Shown: positions 22,986 to 31,858, numbered from the stretch's first letter. The stretch: DNA of 31,858 nt from an uncultured Kiritimatiellota bacterium (GCA_934675625.1 CAKURH010000040.1:1-31858), one strand, 5' to 3'. A program made the numbers and translations. The notes: generated by a model from the sequence alone, not told the origin.

Positions 22986-23561
22986 TCACTTCGTCGACGT
23001 GCGGTCGTTATACTCGCCGGTCTCGGTGTTGATGCGAATGACGTCGCCCTCGTTGATGAAGAGCGGCACCGCAAGCTGGTAGCCGCCTTCGACGGTCGCC
23101 GGCTTCGTCACCTTGCCCGAGGCCGTGTTGCCCTTCACGCCCGGCTCGACCTTGATCACCTTGCGCTCGACGAGCTGCGGGAGATCCACGCCGATCACCT
23201 TGTCGTTGAAGAACAGGGCCTTGACCTCCATCTCGTCCATCAGGAAGTACTTCTTGTCGCCCATGACGTCGTAGGAAACGCGAATCTCCTCAAAGTTCTC
23301 GTCCGTGAAGACGAAAGCCTGGCCGTCGTCGTACGAGTACGTGACGGACATCTGAAGGAGTTCCGGCTTCTCGAACTTGTCGCCCGAGCGGTAGCTCTTG
23401 GTCATGCCGCCGCCGGTCATCATGTTGCGGAGCTTGCAGTTATAGATCGCCTGCCCCTTGCCCGGCTTCGAGAAGTCGAATTCCGTGATTTCCCAGGGTT
23501 CGCCGTCAATCAAGAGCTTCACGCCCTTGTGCAGTTCACCCGCTCCGATTACTTCACCCAT
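22986..23561 (-). CDS. efp: Elongation factor P
   Basis: 191 residues in three beta domains. EF-P relieves ribosomes stalled on proline runs. The tip of domain I reads SKPGKGQA; K35 is where beta-lysine is added in species with that system. LPxxVERKVIKVEPGVKGNT and VPLFINEGDVIRINTETGEY are the classic central and C-terminal signatures. A CGGAGG ribosome site stands 7 bases before ATG. It lies 41 bases after the bS22-like gene. No modification genes (epmA/epmB or rhamnosyl type) are in the window. Confidence 0.97.
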   Translation of the reverse strand: MGEVIGAGELHKGVKLLIDGEPWEITEFDFSKPGKGQAIYNCKLRNMMTGGGMTKSYRSGDKFEKPELLQMSVTYSYDDGQAFVFTDENFEEIRVSYDVMGDKKYFLMDEMEVKALFFNDKVIGVDLPQLVERKVIKVEPGVKGNTASGKVTKPATVEGGYQLAVPLFINEGDVIRINTETGEYNDRTSTK

Positions 23562-23602
23562 CTATGTGCCTCCGATGTGACGGATCCGGCGCTTACCGGA
23601 AA

Positions 23603-23692
23603 TTATTTCGTTTTATGCCGCTGCGCCTTCATGCGCTTGTCGTATTTGTGCTTCGACATTTTTTTCCGGCGTTTCTTCTTGATGCTTCCCAT
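23603..23692 (-). CDS. bS22/mS38-like small basic ribosomal protein (AURKAIP1/COX24 type)
   Basis: This 29-residue gene is short enough to be missed by ORF callers. It begins MGSIKKKRRKKMSKHKYDKR and ends RHKTK. The (M)GS..KKRRKKMSKHK pattern matches the small COX24/AURKAIP1-domain proteins found in actinobacteria and other phyla, whose actinobacterial form is the ribosomal protein bS22, related to mitochondrial mS38. It should bind rRNA in the small subunit. An AAGGAG ribosome site lies 10 bases before ATG 23692. It is 42 bases downstream of hisG and 41 bases upstream of efp, a translation gene, which supports the call. Confidence 0.85.
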   Translation of the reverse strand: MGSIKKKRRKKMSKHKYDKRMKAQRHKTK

Positions 23693-23734
23693 TTTTGTTT
23701 TTCTCCTTGTTAGGGGTGAGAGTGATGTGTTGAA

Positions 23735-24604
23735 TCAGAAAATGATCTTGTTGAGCGGCAGTTCGATGATGCCCGTCGCGCCGTTCGCCTTGAGCGCGGG
23801 GATGAGGTCGCGCACCTGGCGCTCCTCGACGACGCTCTCGACGGCGTACCAGCCGGAGTCGTTGAGCTTGTTCACCGTCGGCGCGTGCAGGGCCGGCATG
23901 ACCTTCACGATCTTCGCGAGCGTCTTCTCCGGCGCGTTGCACTTCAAGAGCACGCGGCGCTGGGCCTCCAGCGCGCCGATGAGCAGCATCTTGAGCTGCT
24001 CGAGCTTCGCGCGCTTCGCCTTGTTCTTCCACGACGCCTTGTTCGCGATGAAGCGGGTCGTCGAGGTGAGGATCGTGTCGACGATGCGCAGGTTGTTCGC
24101 GCGGAGCGACGACCCCGTCTCGGTCAGGTCGACGATCGCGTCGACGAGCTCGGGGGCCTTCACCTCCGTCGCGCCCCAGCTGAACTCGACGTCGGCCTTG
24201 ACGCCGTGCTTCTTGAGGTAGCGCTTCACGAGACCCATCGCCTCGGTCGAGATGCGCTTGCCCTGAAGGTCCTTCACCGACTTGATCTTCGAGTCGTTCG
24301 GCACGGCGATCACCCAGCGGACGGGGTTCGACGTCGCCTTCGAGTAGTTCAGCTCGCAGATCTCCTGCACGTCGCTGCCGTTCTCGTAGATCCAGTCGTA
24401 GCCGCAGATGCCCGCGTCGATCTTGCCGAGCTCGACGTAGCGGCTCATCTCCTGCGGACGCAGGAGGCGGCACTTGATCTCCTCGTCGTCGATCGACGGG
24501 TAGTAGCTGCGGCTGGAGCACGACACGTTGAAGCCCGCGCGCTTGAACAGCGCGAAGGTCGATTCCTGCAAACTGCCTTTCGGCAAGCCTAATACGATCG
24601 CCAT
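23735..24604 (-). CDS. hisG: ATP phosphoribosyltransferase, long form
   Basis: 289 residues, the long form with its own C-terminal regulatory domain, so no HisZ partner is needed. It starts histidine synthesis by joining ATP and PRPP. Visible are LGLPKGSLQEST, DAGICGYDWI, the PRPP-binding region ELVDAIVDLTETGSSLRANNL, and the C-terminal ACT-like domain with MPALHAPTVNKL and EERQVRDLIPAL, where histidine would bind. The start at 24604 has an AAGGAAG ribosome site and a leader of about 26 bases. Other his genes are not in the window; the gene instead leads to the bS22-like gene and efp. Confidence 0.96.
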   Translation of the reverse strand: MAIVLGLPKGSLQESTFALFKRAGFNVSCSSRSYYPSIDDEEIKCRLLRPQEMSRYVELGKIDAGICGYDWIYENGSDVQEICELNYSKATSNPVRWVIAVPNDSKIKSVKDLQGKRISTEAMGLVKRYLKKHGVKADVEFSWGATEVKAPELVDAIVDLTETGSSLRANNLRIVDTILTSTTRFIANKASWKNKAKRAKLEQLKMLLIGALEAQRRVLLKCNAPEKTLAKIVKVMPALHAPTVNKLNDSGWYAVESVVEERQVRDLIPALKANGATGIIELPLNKIIF

Positions 24605-24637
24605 GAAACTTCTTCTTCCTTGGTGAAAAGTCCGCGC

Positions 24638-24667
24638 ATTATATCATAAACCGCCGTCTTTTGTCCA
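24638..24667 (-). promoter_or_regulatory. Promoter of the hisG-bS22-efp operon
   Basis: Minus strand: TGGACA at 24667-24662 (five of six bases match the -35 consensus), an 18-base spacer ending in TGA, then TATAAT at 24643-24638. The start codon is 33 bases further on, so unlike asd, gmk or parE this mRNA has a normal leader. Confidence 0.75.
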
Positions 24668-24712
24668 CTTGACCGCGCGCAGAAGGAGATGGTCGGTTGC
24701 GAGGTGCCCTTC

Positions 24713-25544
24713 CCTGCGCGACAGTGGTGGTGTAGCACGTCGCAAGTCTTGGCCCGTTGGGCAAGTCTTGGCCCGTCGGCCCGACAGCTCGCCCGAACCG
24801 TCGCTCCGGGAGTCGCACCTGTCGCCACACGTCAGTCAATCGAACGTGACAAGCCATTCCCCTCGGCAGAATGCGCGTCCGCAAGCGAGAACACGAAGGC
24901 GACAGGCGATCCCTTCGCTCCTCTCGCGCGACTGTCGGCTCCTCCGGGCCACAGGCGACTTGCATTGTCGCTTCGCGAGAATCTGCGTCCGTCAAAAGGG
25001 GGCAAGAGGCGGGGAATCATGGTTTCAGAGACGAGGGATAGGCCGCACAGAACAGGGTAGGACGTTGCGTGAGGAGCGGGCGGGTCGGCCGAGCGCCGAG
25101 CGGAGAGAGACGGGCGGACGAGGTTCGCCGCACGCGCCGCGAAGGACGCGCGGGGCGAGGAGCCGGCTCCGCGGCGACGAAGCCACGCACGGGGATTCGC
25201 GGATGCGGGCGGCGGGAGCGGACGCCCGGCGAACGGCAGCGAGGCCGAGGACGGCCCGCAAGGCCGAAGGGCCGACGCGACGAACTCGACCAGGGATCGC
25301 CAACGCGGCGCGCTTCGGGGCCGCAGCGGGGCGGACCGCCTGCCGGACGCGGCGAGTTGGGCAGGACTGCGGCCTGCGGCTGACCTCGCGGTCGCCGCAC
25401 GGCCGTCAGGACGCCCAAGTCGCCCGCCCGGAGGCGGGAGCACCGTTGCCCCGAAGCGCGCCGCACGTCGGCCAGCGACAGGCATGGTGCGACGGGCCGA
25501 CGGGCCAAGACTTGCGACGTGCTACACCACCACTGTCGCGCAGG
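24713..25544. mobile_element. 832-bp repeat element with 45-bp terminal inverted repeats, copy 1
   Basis: Bases 24713-24757 are the exact reverse complement of 25500-25544 (45 bp). The left end carries an extra partial duplication, GCAAGTCTTGGCCCG twice. No transposase domain can be read on either strand. Many frames are open, but only because the DNA is GC-rich with few stops. Much of the interior recurs almost unchanged from 31331 to the window end. The right end lies three bases from the rnc stop and the left end about 46 bases from the hisG -35 box. A flanking target duplication is not obvious. It fits a non-autonomous (MITE-like) element or a large structured non-coding repeat. Confidence 0.75.
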
Positions 25545-25547
25545 ATG

Positions 25548-26216
25548 TCAGCGTGCGCGATCCACGAACCCAGTACGCAGCAGGTTCGCGGCGGCGGCGG
25601 CCTCGGCCTCCTTGTGGCTGCCGGCGGACGCCTCGGCGCAGCCGACGCCCTCGACCGTGACGCGCACGGTGAAGACGGGCGCATGCGCCGCGCCCTCCGC
25701 CTTCAGCAACTCATAGACGGGATGGCGCGGCGGCTTCAGCGCCTGTACGCGCTCCTGCAATGCGCCCTTCGGATTGTCGCATCCGGCGTCGTCCGCCTGT
25801 CCCTGCGTCGCCAGTTCCAGCGTCTCGAAAATCGTCCGCGCCGCCGCGAAGCCGCCGTCCAGATACGCCGCGCCGAGAATCGCCTCGACGGCGTCCGCAA
25901 GCGTCTTCGCATGGCGCGAAAGCTCCGACGCGCCGCGATTGCGCTTCAGGCGCGAAACCAGGTCGAAGCGGTTCGCCGCCGCGCAGAGCGCCGCCGACGA
26001 CACCATGTGCGTGCGCCGCACCGTGAGCGCACCCTCCGCCGCATGCGGGAACGCCGCGTAGAGCCGCTCGGCCGCGAGCAGCCCCAAGACCGCGTCGCCG
26101 AGGAACTCCAGCCGCTGGTTGTCCGTCGCGTGCGGATGCACCATGCGGTACGCCGGCGTCGTCAACGCCTCCTTCAGGAGCGCGTCGTTCCTGAACGTGT
26201 AGCCGAAGATCTCCAT
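25548..26216 (-). CDS. rnc: Ribonuclease III
   Basis: 222 residues from ATG 26216, near the family norm. The catalytic domain has the signature NQRLEFLGDAVLG (E37, D41) and the second pair D108 and E111 in LADAVEAILGAAYLDGG. The C-terminal double-stranded-RNA-binding domain covers about 150-218 (PKGALQERVQAL, GSHKEAEAAAAANLL). It cuts rRNA precursors and structured mRNAs. GAGGGG next to the upstream stop serves as ribosome site, seven bases after the AICAR transformylase gene. Its stop is three bases from the inverted-repeat element. Confidence 0.95.
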   Translation of the reverse strand: MEIFGYTFRNDALLKEALTTPAYRMVHPHATDNQRLEFLGDAVLGLLAAERLYAAFPHAAEGALTVRRTHMVSSAALCAAANRFDLVSRLKRNRGASELSRHAKTLADAVEAILGAAYLDGGFAAARTIFETLELATQGQADDAGCDNPKGALQERVQALKPPRHPVYELLKAEGAAHAPVFTVRVTVEGVGCAEASAGSHKEAEAAAAANLLRTGFVDRAR

Positions 26217-26223
26217 CGGCCCC

Positions 26224-27522
<1,299 letters not shown>

Positions 27523-27551
27523 GGGGTTCTCCTCAAATCACACGCTCCCGT

Positions 27552-27560
27552 ATTATACCA
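27552..27560 (-). promoter_or_regulatory. Extended -10 promoter of the AICAR transformylase-rnc operon
   Basis: Minus strand: TATGGTATAAT, then 29 bases including GAGGAG before ATG 27522. It has the same TGGTATAAT core as argJ, gmk and parE but a normal leader. No -35 box is evident. Confidence 0.7.
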
Positions 27561-27592
27561 TATTCCAGCCCATCCCCCCCGCCTTGCCGACT

Positions 27593-28711
27593 TCAGACCT
27601 TCGTCCAGCGGTTGCCGGCCTTGGCCGACTTCAGCGCCGCCGCGACGAACTTCATGGAGCGCACGCCCGCCTCCGTGCCGGGGAAGTCGCGCGTCCGCCG
27701 CGAGACGACCGCCGCGACGAACTCGTCGTAGATGTTCCCCAGCGCCTCGACGAAGCCCTCGTGGTGTCCCGCCGGGAAGCGCGAGGCGCGCACGGACGCC
27801 GGGGACAGGCCCTCGACGTACGGCGCCTTGCGATGAAAGACCTGATCCGGCCTCGTCGGATAGCGCACCGTCAGCCGGTTCGGCTCCTCCTGATCCCAGT
27901 GCAGGGAGCCCTTCGCGCCGTAGACGCGCAGCCGCACGCCGTTCTCCTCGCCCGTCGCGACCTTCGAGGTGACGAGCGCGGCCTTCGCGCCGCCGTCGAG
28001 CCGCATCAGGATCGAGGCGTCGTCATCCAGCCCCGTCGCGTTCGCGTAGGACGAGAGGTCGGCCAGAAGCGACTGCACGCGCAGGCCCGTCACGTATTCG
28101 AGCATCGTGAACGCATGGACGCCGATGTCCGCGACGACGCAGCTCGGCCCCGCGATCTTCGGATCCATCTTCCAGCCGTTGCGGCGGTCGGGCTTGCGGA
28201 ACGACCCCTGCACGTATTCGAGGTGGATCTTGTCGACCGGCCCCAGCTCGCCCTTCTTCATGAGGTCGCGCGCGAGCTTGATCATCGGGTAGCCCGTGTA
28301 GGTGAACGGGATGCCGAGGACGAGCCCCTTGCGCGCCGCGAGTTTGCCCAGCGTCTCCGCCTCCTTGACGGTCAGCGAGAGCGGCTTCTCGCAGAAGACG
28401 TCAAGCCCCGCCTCCAGCGCGGCCTTGGCGATCACGTAGTGAGTCTCGTTCGTCGTGCAGATGACCAAAAAGTCGATTCGCTCCGCCTCGGCGGCGATCA
28501 GCCGCTGCCAATCCGGGTAGACGCGCGCGGGATCCAGTCCGAACGCCGCGCCGTTCGCCGCGTTCGTCTTCGCGTCGCGCGAGAAGTTCCCCGCGACAAG
28601 CTCCGCCAGGTTGTCCATCCGGATCGCCATGCGGTGAATGGGGCCGATGAACGAGGTCTTCGCCCCGCCGACCATCGCATACGTCAGTCTTTTCGTCATG
28701 TCTTCGCTCAT
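27593..28711 (-). CDS. Gfo/Idh/MocA-family NAD(P)-dependent oxidoreductase
   Basis: 372 residues. The N-terminal Rossmann domain begins YAMVGGAKTSFIGPIHRMA, followed by ICTTNETHYVIAKAALEAGLDVFCEKPLS, whose EKP lysine is the usual catalytic or cofactor-contact residue. The C-terminal half holds the alpha/beta sugar-binding fold with GPSCVVADIGVHAFTMLEYVTG (candidate catalytic D and H). The family oxidises or reduces sugars and inositols; the substrate cannot be told. Start is ATG 28711 (AAAGG directly before it) or ATG 28699. It follows gmk after 51 bases of short repeats. Confidence 0.9.
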   Translation of the reverse strand: MSEDMTKRLTYAMVGGAKTSFIGPIHRMAIRMDNLAELVAGNFSRDAKTNAANGAAFGLDPARVYPDWQRLIAAEAERIDFLVICTTNETHYVIAKAALEAGLDVFCEKPLSLTVKEAETLGKLAARKGLVLGIPFTYTGYPMIKLARDLMKKGELGPVDKIHLEYVQGSFRKPDRRNGWKMDPKIAGPSCVVADIGVHAFTMLEYVTGLRVQSLLADLSSYANATGLDDDASILMRLDGGAKAALVTSKVATGEENGVRLRVYGAKGSLHWDQEEPNRLTVRYPTRPDQVFHRKAPYVEGLSPASVRASRFPAGHHEGFVEALGNIYDEFVAAVVSRRTRDFPGTEAGVRSMKFVAAALKSAKAGNRWTKV

Positions 28712-28716
28712 CCTTT

Positions 28717-28756
28717 CAACTTCGCAACCTCACAACTTCGAAACACCTCAACCTCA
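28717..28756. repeat. Octamer repeats in the gmk-oxidoreductase spacer
   Basis: On the minus strand the units TGAGGTTG and CGAAGTTG alternate: TGAGGTTG, an 8-base variant, CGAAGTTG, TGAGGTTG, CGAAGTTG. The same motif, TGAGGTTGAGAAGTTGAG, lies directly after the argJ stop at 13565-13582. Confidence 0.6.
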
Positions 28757-28762
28757 TGCCCC

Positions 28763-29362
28763 TCACATCCGCCCGCTCAGGGCGTCAATCAGGTCGCAGA
28801 GCCGCTTGTAGCAGTGGCCGAGGTCGTCGTTCGTGACTTGGAACATGTATTCGCCCGCGCGCGCCATCTCGCCCTCGGCGTTCGCGAGGCGCTTCTCGAT
28901 GACCGCCGGCGTGTCGGTGCCGCGCCCCTCCAGCCGTTCGCGCAACGCCTCCAGCGACGGCGGGTTGACGAAGACGTCGACGTAGCCGATCTTCAGCGGA
29001 TCGGTGTTCGGCAGGGCGCGCACGTAGTCGCGCACCTTCGCCGCGCCCTGCACGTCGATGTCGAGGATCATCGAGTTGCCCTCAGCCAAAACCTCCTCGA
29101 TCGGCGCCTTCAGCGTGCCGTAGTAGTTGTCGTGCACCTTCGCGTACTCGATGAAGGCGTTGTCGCGGATCAGCTCCTCGAAGCGCGCCTTCGTCTTGAA
29201 GTGGTAGTCGAGGCCGTCCTCCTCCTCGCCGCGCGGGGCGCGCGTCGTGCAGGAGATCGAGTAGACGAAGTCGGGATACTCCTGCAGGAGCATGTCGATC
29301 AGCGTCGACTTGCCGCAGCCGGACGGCGCGGACATCACGAGGAAAAGGGGCTTTGTCTTCAT
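28763..29362 (-). CDS. gmk: Guanylate kinase
   Basis: 199 residues. The P-loop is SAPSGCGKST (about 11-20), followed by SCTTRAPRGEE and the GMP-binding YHF motif with EYAKVHDNYYGT; LDIDVQGA is typical. It makes GDP from GMP. The ATG at 29362 is eight bases from a TATAAT box and has no ribosome site, so a leaderless mRNA is expected. The promoter lies in the 32 bases between the parE stop and this start. Confidence 0.97.
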   Translation of the reverse strand: MKTKPLFLVMSAPSGCGKSTLIDMLLQEYPDFVYSISCTTRAPRGEEEDGLDYHFKTKARFEELIRDNAFIEYAKVHDNYYGTLKAPIEEVLAEGNSMILDIDVQGAAKVRDYVRALPNTDPLKIGYVDVFVNPPSLEALRERLEGRGTDTPAVIEKRLANAEGEMARAGEYMFQVTNDDLGHCYKRLCDLIDALSGRM

Positions 29363-29370
29363 GTTCGCGT

Positions 29371-29379
29371 ATTATACCA
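29371..29379 (-). promoter_or_regulatory. Extended -10 promoter of gmk, leaderless type
   Basis: Minus strand: TTTGGTATAAT, 8 bases, ATG. A weak -35-like CTGACG lies 16 bases upstream and overlaps the parE stop codon. Confidence 0.75.
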
Positions 29380-29394
29380 AATTCGGAACGCCCG

Positions 29395-31239
29395 TCAGAA
29401 CTCCGCCGCGTCGCAGATGAGCGAGTCCATGATGTAGCCCTTGCGCTCCGGCGTGTTGCTGCCCATGTAGAACTTGATCGTCTTCTCGACGTCCTGGTCG
29501 TCCGAGCACGTGACGGGCGTCAGCCGCATGTCCGGGCCGATGAAGTCCTTGAACTCCTTCGCGTTCAGCTCGCCGAGGCCCTTGAAGCGCGTGATCTCGC
29601 AGCCTCGCCCGCACTTCTTGATCGCCGCCTCGCGCTCCTCGTCCGAGAAGCAGTAGTGCTGCTCCTTCTTGTTGCGCACGCGGAAGAGCGGCGTCTCCAG
29701 GATGAACACGCGCCCGTCCGTCACGAGCTGGCGGTAGAAGCGCATGAAGAACGTCGTCAGCAGCATGCGGATGTGCAGGCCGTCCACGTCGGCGTCGGTC
29801 GCGAAGATGATCTTGCCGTAGCGCAGGTGGTCGAGCGTGTCCTCGATGTCGAGCGTCTTGATGAGGTTGAAGAACTCCACGTTCTCGTAGAGGACGTTCT
29901 TGCCGACGCCGAAGGTGTTGAGCGGCTTGCCGCGCAGGAAGAAGACGGCCTGGTTCAGCGCGTCGCGCGCGTTGCCGAGCGTGCCGCCGGCGGACTGCCC
30001 CTCCGTGAGGAAGATCATCGTGTCGGCGCCCTCCGGCTGGCCCGTCTTCTTGTCCACCTTGTCGAGCCGCAGGTGGTGCTTGCAGTCCTTCAGCTGCGGC
30101 ACGCGCACCGAGACGGCCTGCGCGTGCTCGCGCGCCTTCTTCTTGATCGTGACGAGCTGCGAGCGGATCTTCCCCGTCTCCTCGATCTTCGCGATCAGCT
30201 TCTCCGTCTCGGCCGGCGCGCGGTGCAGCTCGGCCTCGATCGCCTTCTTCATCTCGGCGACGAGCTCGGCGCGGATGTCGTTCATCACGAACTTGATCTT
30301 CGTCTGGCCCTCGAAGACCGGGTTCATGATGCGGATCGAGACGGCTCCGAGGAGCCCGTCGCGGATGTCGTCGCCGTCGAACTTCTTCTTCGCGTCGTAG
30401 TCGTTGAGCGCCTTCGTCAGCGCCTCCTTGAACGCCGTGAGGTGCGTGCCGCCGTCCGTCGTGTACTGGCCGTTCACGAACGAGTGGTACTCCTCGCCGA
30501 AGCGGTTGGTGTGCGTGAAGATGATCTCCAGGTTCTTCGTCTTCACGTGGAACGGCGTGTAGAGCTTCTCGAACTGGACCTCGTCCGACACGAGGTCGGC
30601 GAGCCCGCGCTCGGAGCAGATCGACTGGCCGTTCAGGACGATCGTGAGCCCCGCGTTCACGTAGCAGTACATCTTCATGCGCCGCAGGACGTGCTCCTCG
30701 CGCACCTTGAAGTGCTTCAGCACCTTCACGTCGGGCTTGTAGCGGATGAACGTGCCGTCGCGCTCCGCCGTCTTCTGCTTGCCGCGCCGCTTGGACTTGA
30801 GCCGCCCCTCCTCGAAGTAGGCCTCGGAGAACTCGCCCTCGCGGAAGGAGCGTACCTCGAAGAACTCCGAGAGCGCGTTCACGGCCTTCGTGCCGACGCC
30901 GTTCATGCCGGCGGAGAACTGGAAGCTGTCGGAGTCGAACTTGCCGCCCGTGTTCATCTGCGAGACGCAGTCGACGACCTTGCCGAGCGGGATGCCGCGC
31001 CCGTAGTCGCGCACCGAGACCTCGCCCGTGTCGTAGTTGACCGTCACGTCGATCCGCTTGCCGCACCCCATGACGAACTCGTCGATCGAGTTGTCGATCA
31101 CCTCCTTCATCAGGATGTAGATGCAGTCGTGGTACATCGCGCCCGTGCCGGGCTCGCCGACGTACATGCCGGGACGCATGCGGATGTGCGTCACCGGATC
31201 GAGCGTCTTGATGCTGGTATCTCCGTAGTCCTTTGCCAT
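29395..31239 (-). CDS. parE: Type IIA topoisomerase B subunit, probably ParE (topoisomerase IV)
   Basis: 614 residues from ATG 31239; the frame runs 11 codons further up but across the promoter. The GHKL ATPase domain has E46/N50 (KEVIDNSIDE), RDYGRGIP and GMNGVGTKAVNALS. The toprim domain has FLTEGQSAGG and FATDADVDGLH. LGKVVDCVSQMNTGGK followed by MNGVGTKAVNAL is the wording of the Bacteroidetes/Chlamydiae-type ParE rather than the usual GyrB, so ParE is preferred. The subunit pairs with ParC/GyrA, which is not in the window. It binds and hydrolyses ATP to drive strand passage. It is the first gene downstream of repeat copy 2. Confidence 0.88.
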   Translation of the reverse strand: MAKDYGDTSIKTLDPVTHIRMRPGMYVGEPGTGAMYHDCIYILMKEVIDNSIDEFVMGCGKRIDVTVNYDTGEVSVRDYGRGIPLGKVVDCVSQMNTGGKFDSDSFQFSAGMNGVGTKAVNALSEFFEVRSFREGEFSEAYFEEGRLKSKRRGKQKTAERDGTFIRYKPDVKVLKHFKVREEHVLRRMKMYCYVNAGLTIVLNGQSICSERGLADLVSDEVQFEKLYTPFHVKTKNLEIIFTHTNRFGEEYHSFVNGQYTTDGGTHLTAFKEALTKALNDYDAKKKFDGDDIRDGLLGAVSIRIMNPVFEGQTKIKFVMNDIRAELVAEMKKAIEAELHRAPAETEKLIAKIEETGKIRSQLVTIKKKAREHAQAVSVRVPQLKDCKHHLRLDKVDKKTGQPEGADTMIFLTEGQSAGGTLGNARDALNQAVFFLRGKPLNTFGVGKNVLYENVEFFNLIKTLDIEDTLDHLRYGKIIFATDADVDGLHIRMLLTTFFMRFYRQLVTDGRVFILETPLFRVRNKKEQHYCFSDEEREAAIKKCGRGCEITRFKGLGELNAKEFKDFIGPDMRLTPVTCSDDQDVEKTIKFYMGSNTPERKGYIMDSLICDAAEF

Positions 31240-31249
31240 AGAATGTCGT

Positions 31250-31258
31250 ATTATACCA
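31250..31258 (-). promoter_or_regulatory. Extended -10 promoter of parE, leaderless type
   Basis: Minus strand: TTTGGTATAAT, 10 bases, ATG. No clear -35 box and no ribosome site are seen. The repeat element begins about 50 bases upstream. Confidence 0.75.
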
Positions 31259-31307
31259 AATCGCGCGGACACCCATAATGAGTTCGTGGATTGCGAACGC
31301 CGACAGT

Positions 31308-31858
31308 CTGCGCGACAGTCGTCCGCATCATTGGCCCGTCGGCCCGACAGCTCGCCCGAACCGTCGCTCCGGGAGTCGCACCTGTCGCCACACGTCAGTC
31401 AATCGAACGTGACAAGCCATTCCCCTCGGCAGAATGCGCGTCCGCAAGCGAGAACACGAAGGCGACAGGCGATCCCTTCGCTCCTCTCGCGCGACTGTCG
31501 GCTCCTCCGGGCCAAGGGCGGCTTGCGCCGCCGCTTCGCGAGAATCTGCGTCCGTCAAAAGGGGTCAAGAGACGGGGAATCATGGTTTCAGGGACGAGGG
31601 ACAGGCCGCGCAGAACAGAACGTTGCGTGAGGAGCGGGCGGGACGACCGAGCGCCGAGCGAAGAGAGACGGGCGGACGCGGTTCGGCGCACGCGCCGCGA
31701 AGGACGCGCGGGGCGAGGAGCCGGCTCCGCGGCGACGAAGCCACGCACGGGGATTCGCGGATGCGGGCGGCGGGAGCGGATGCACGGCGAACGGCAGCGA
31801 GGCCGAGGACGGCCCGCAAGCGCGAAGGCGCGACGCGACGAACTCGACCAGGGATCGC
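31308..31858. mobile_element. Repeat element copy 2, cut by the window end
   Basis: From 31331 the sequence matches 24768 onward almost base for base to the window end, with scattered substitutions and a few small indels. One 5-base difference near 31617 would shift any reading frame. The outer end keeps CTGCGCGACAGT (31308-31319), but the rest of the 45-bp terminal repeat of copy 1 is replaced. Orientation is the same as copy 1. It lies upstream of the parE promoter. Confidence 0.75.

Noticed and set aside
21231..24221. A 996-codon plus-strand open frame
   Set aside because: Antisense of the esterase, efp, bS22-like and hisG genes; no motif or ribosome site, and it crosses real intergenic terminators.
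24605..25547. CRISPR array or integron in the repeat-rich spacer
   Set aside because: Repeats are two long inverted ends and one distant copy, not regularly spaced short direct repeats; no cas or integrase gene is present.
31240..31272. An upstream start for parE adding 11 residues
   Set aside because: That extension would be encoded by the promoter -10 region itself; MAKDYGD at 31239 is the natural family start.

Overview
The window is GC-rich and reads as bacterial chromosome. Every intact gene lies on the minus strand. The gene content suggests the PVC superphylum, most likely a gut Kiritimatiellota/Lentisphaerota-type genome. The reasons are secreted proteins with formylglycine-enzyme-like, chitobiase-C-terminal-like and DUF2341-like modules, a tiny bS22/COX24-type protein, a Bacteroidetes/Chlamydiae-style topoisomerase B subunit and a split PurH. 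This placement is inference from gene content; no rRNA gene or tRNA is visible.

Layout from left to right. (1) 1-4261 is an accessory operon of lower GC. It holds a secreted formylglycine-enzyme-like protein, a membrane protein with a PD-(D/E)XK nuclease-like domain, and a large multidomain secreted protein that runs off the left edge. (2) 4262-5021 has no convincing gene. (3) 5022-8106 is asd, an ELM1-family gene and an orphan sensor kinase, transcribed from a promoter directly at the asd start. (4) 8132-10201 is a LolA-like gene plus two broken genes, an AMP-ligase (minus) and a family 2 glycosyltransferase (plus), joined head to head with both 5' ends missing. (5) 10104-14816 is argJ-tolB-pyrC-rlmN. 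(6) 14809-21029 is a partial division/cell-wall cluster, mraZ-rsmH-ftsL-like-ftsI, followed by a SNF2 helicase. (7) 21043-24667 is hisG, the bS22-like gene, efp and a tandem-duplicated secreted esterase, with terminators. (8) 24713-25544 is an 832-bp element with 45-bp perfect terminal inverted repeats and no recognisable gene. (9) 25548-31258 is rnc, a stand-alone AICAR transformylase, a Gfo/Idh/MocA oxidoreductase, gmk and parE. (10) From 31308 a second copy of the 832-bp element begins and runs off the right edge.

Three features stand out beyond the gene list. First, asd, argJ, gmk, parE and mraZ have a TATAAT box, mostly with an extended TGN, only 7-11 bases before the start codon, so their mRNAs should be leaderless or nearly so. 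hisG and purH carry the same box but have normal leaders with Shine-Dalgarno sequences. Second, a 24-26 base palindromic unit with a CCCTCCC-like tail occurs as inverted pairs inside two reading frames without breaking them. Third, the 832-bp element sits upstream of two promoters in the same orientation.

Most genes are housekeeping: amino-acid synthesis (asd, argJ, hisG), nucleotide synthesis (pyrC, AICAR transformylase, gmk), cell wall and division (mraZ, rsmH, ftsL-like, ftsI), envelope (tolB, LolA-like), RNA and translation (rlmN, rnc, efp, bS22-like) and DNA topology (parE). The accessory content is concentrated at the left edge, in the broken ligase/glycosyltransferase locus and in the two repeat copies.
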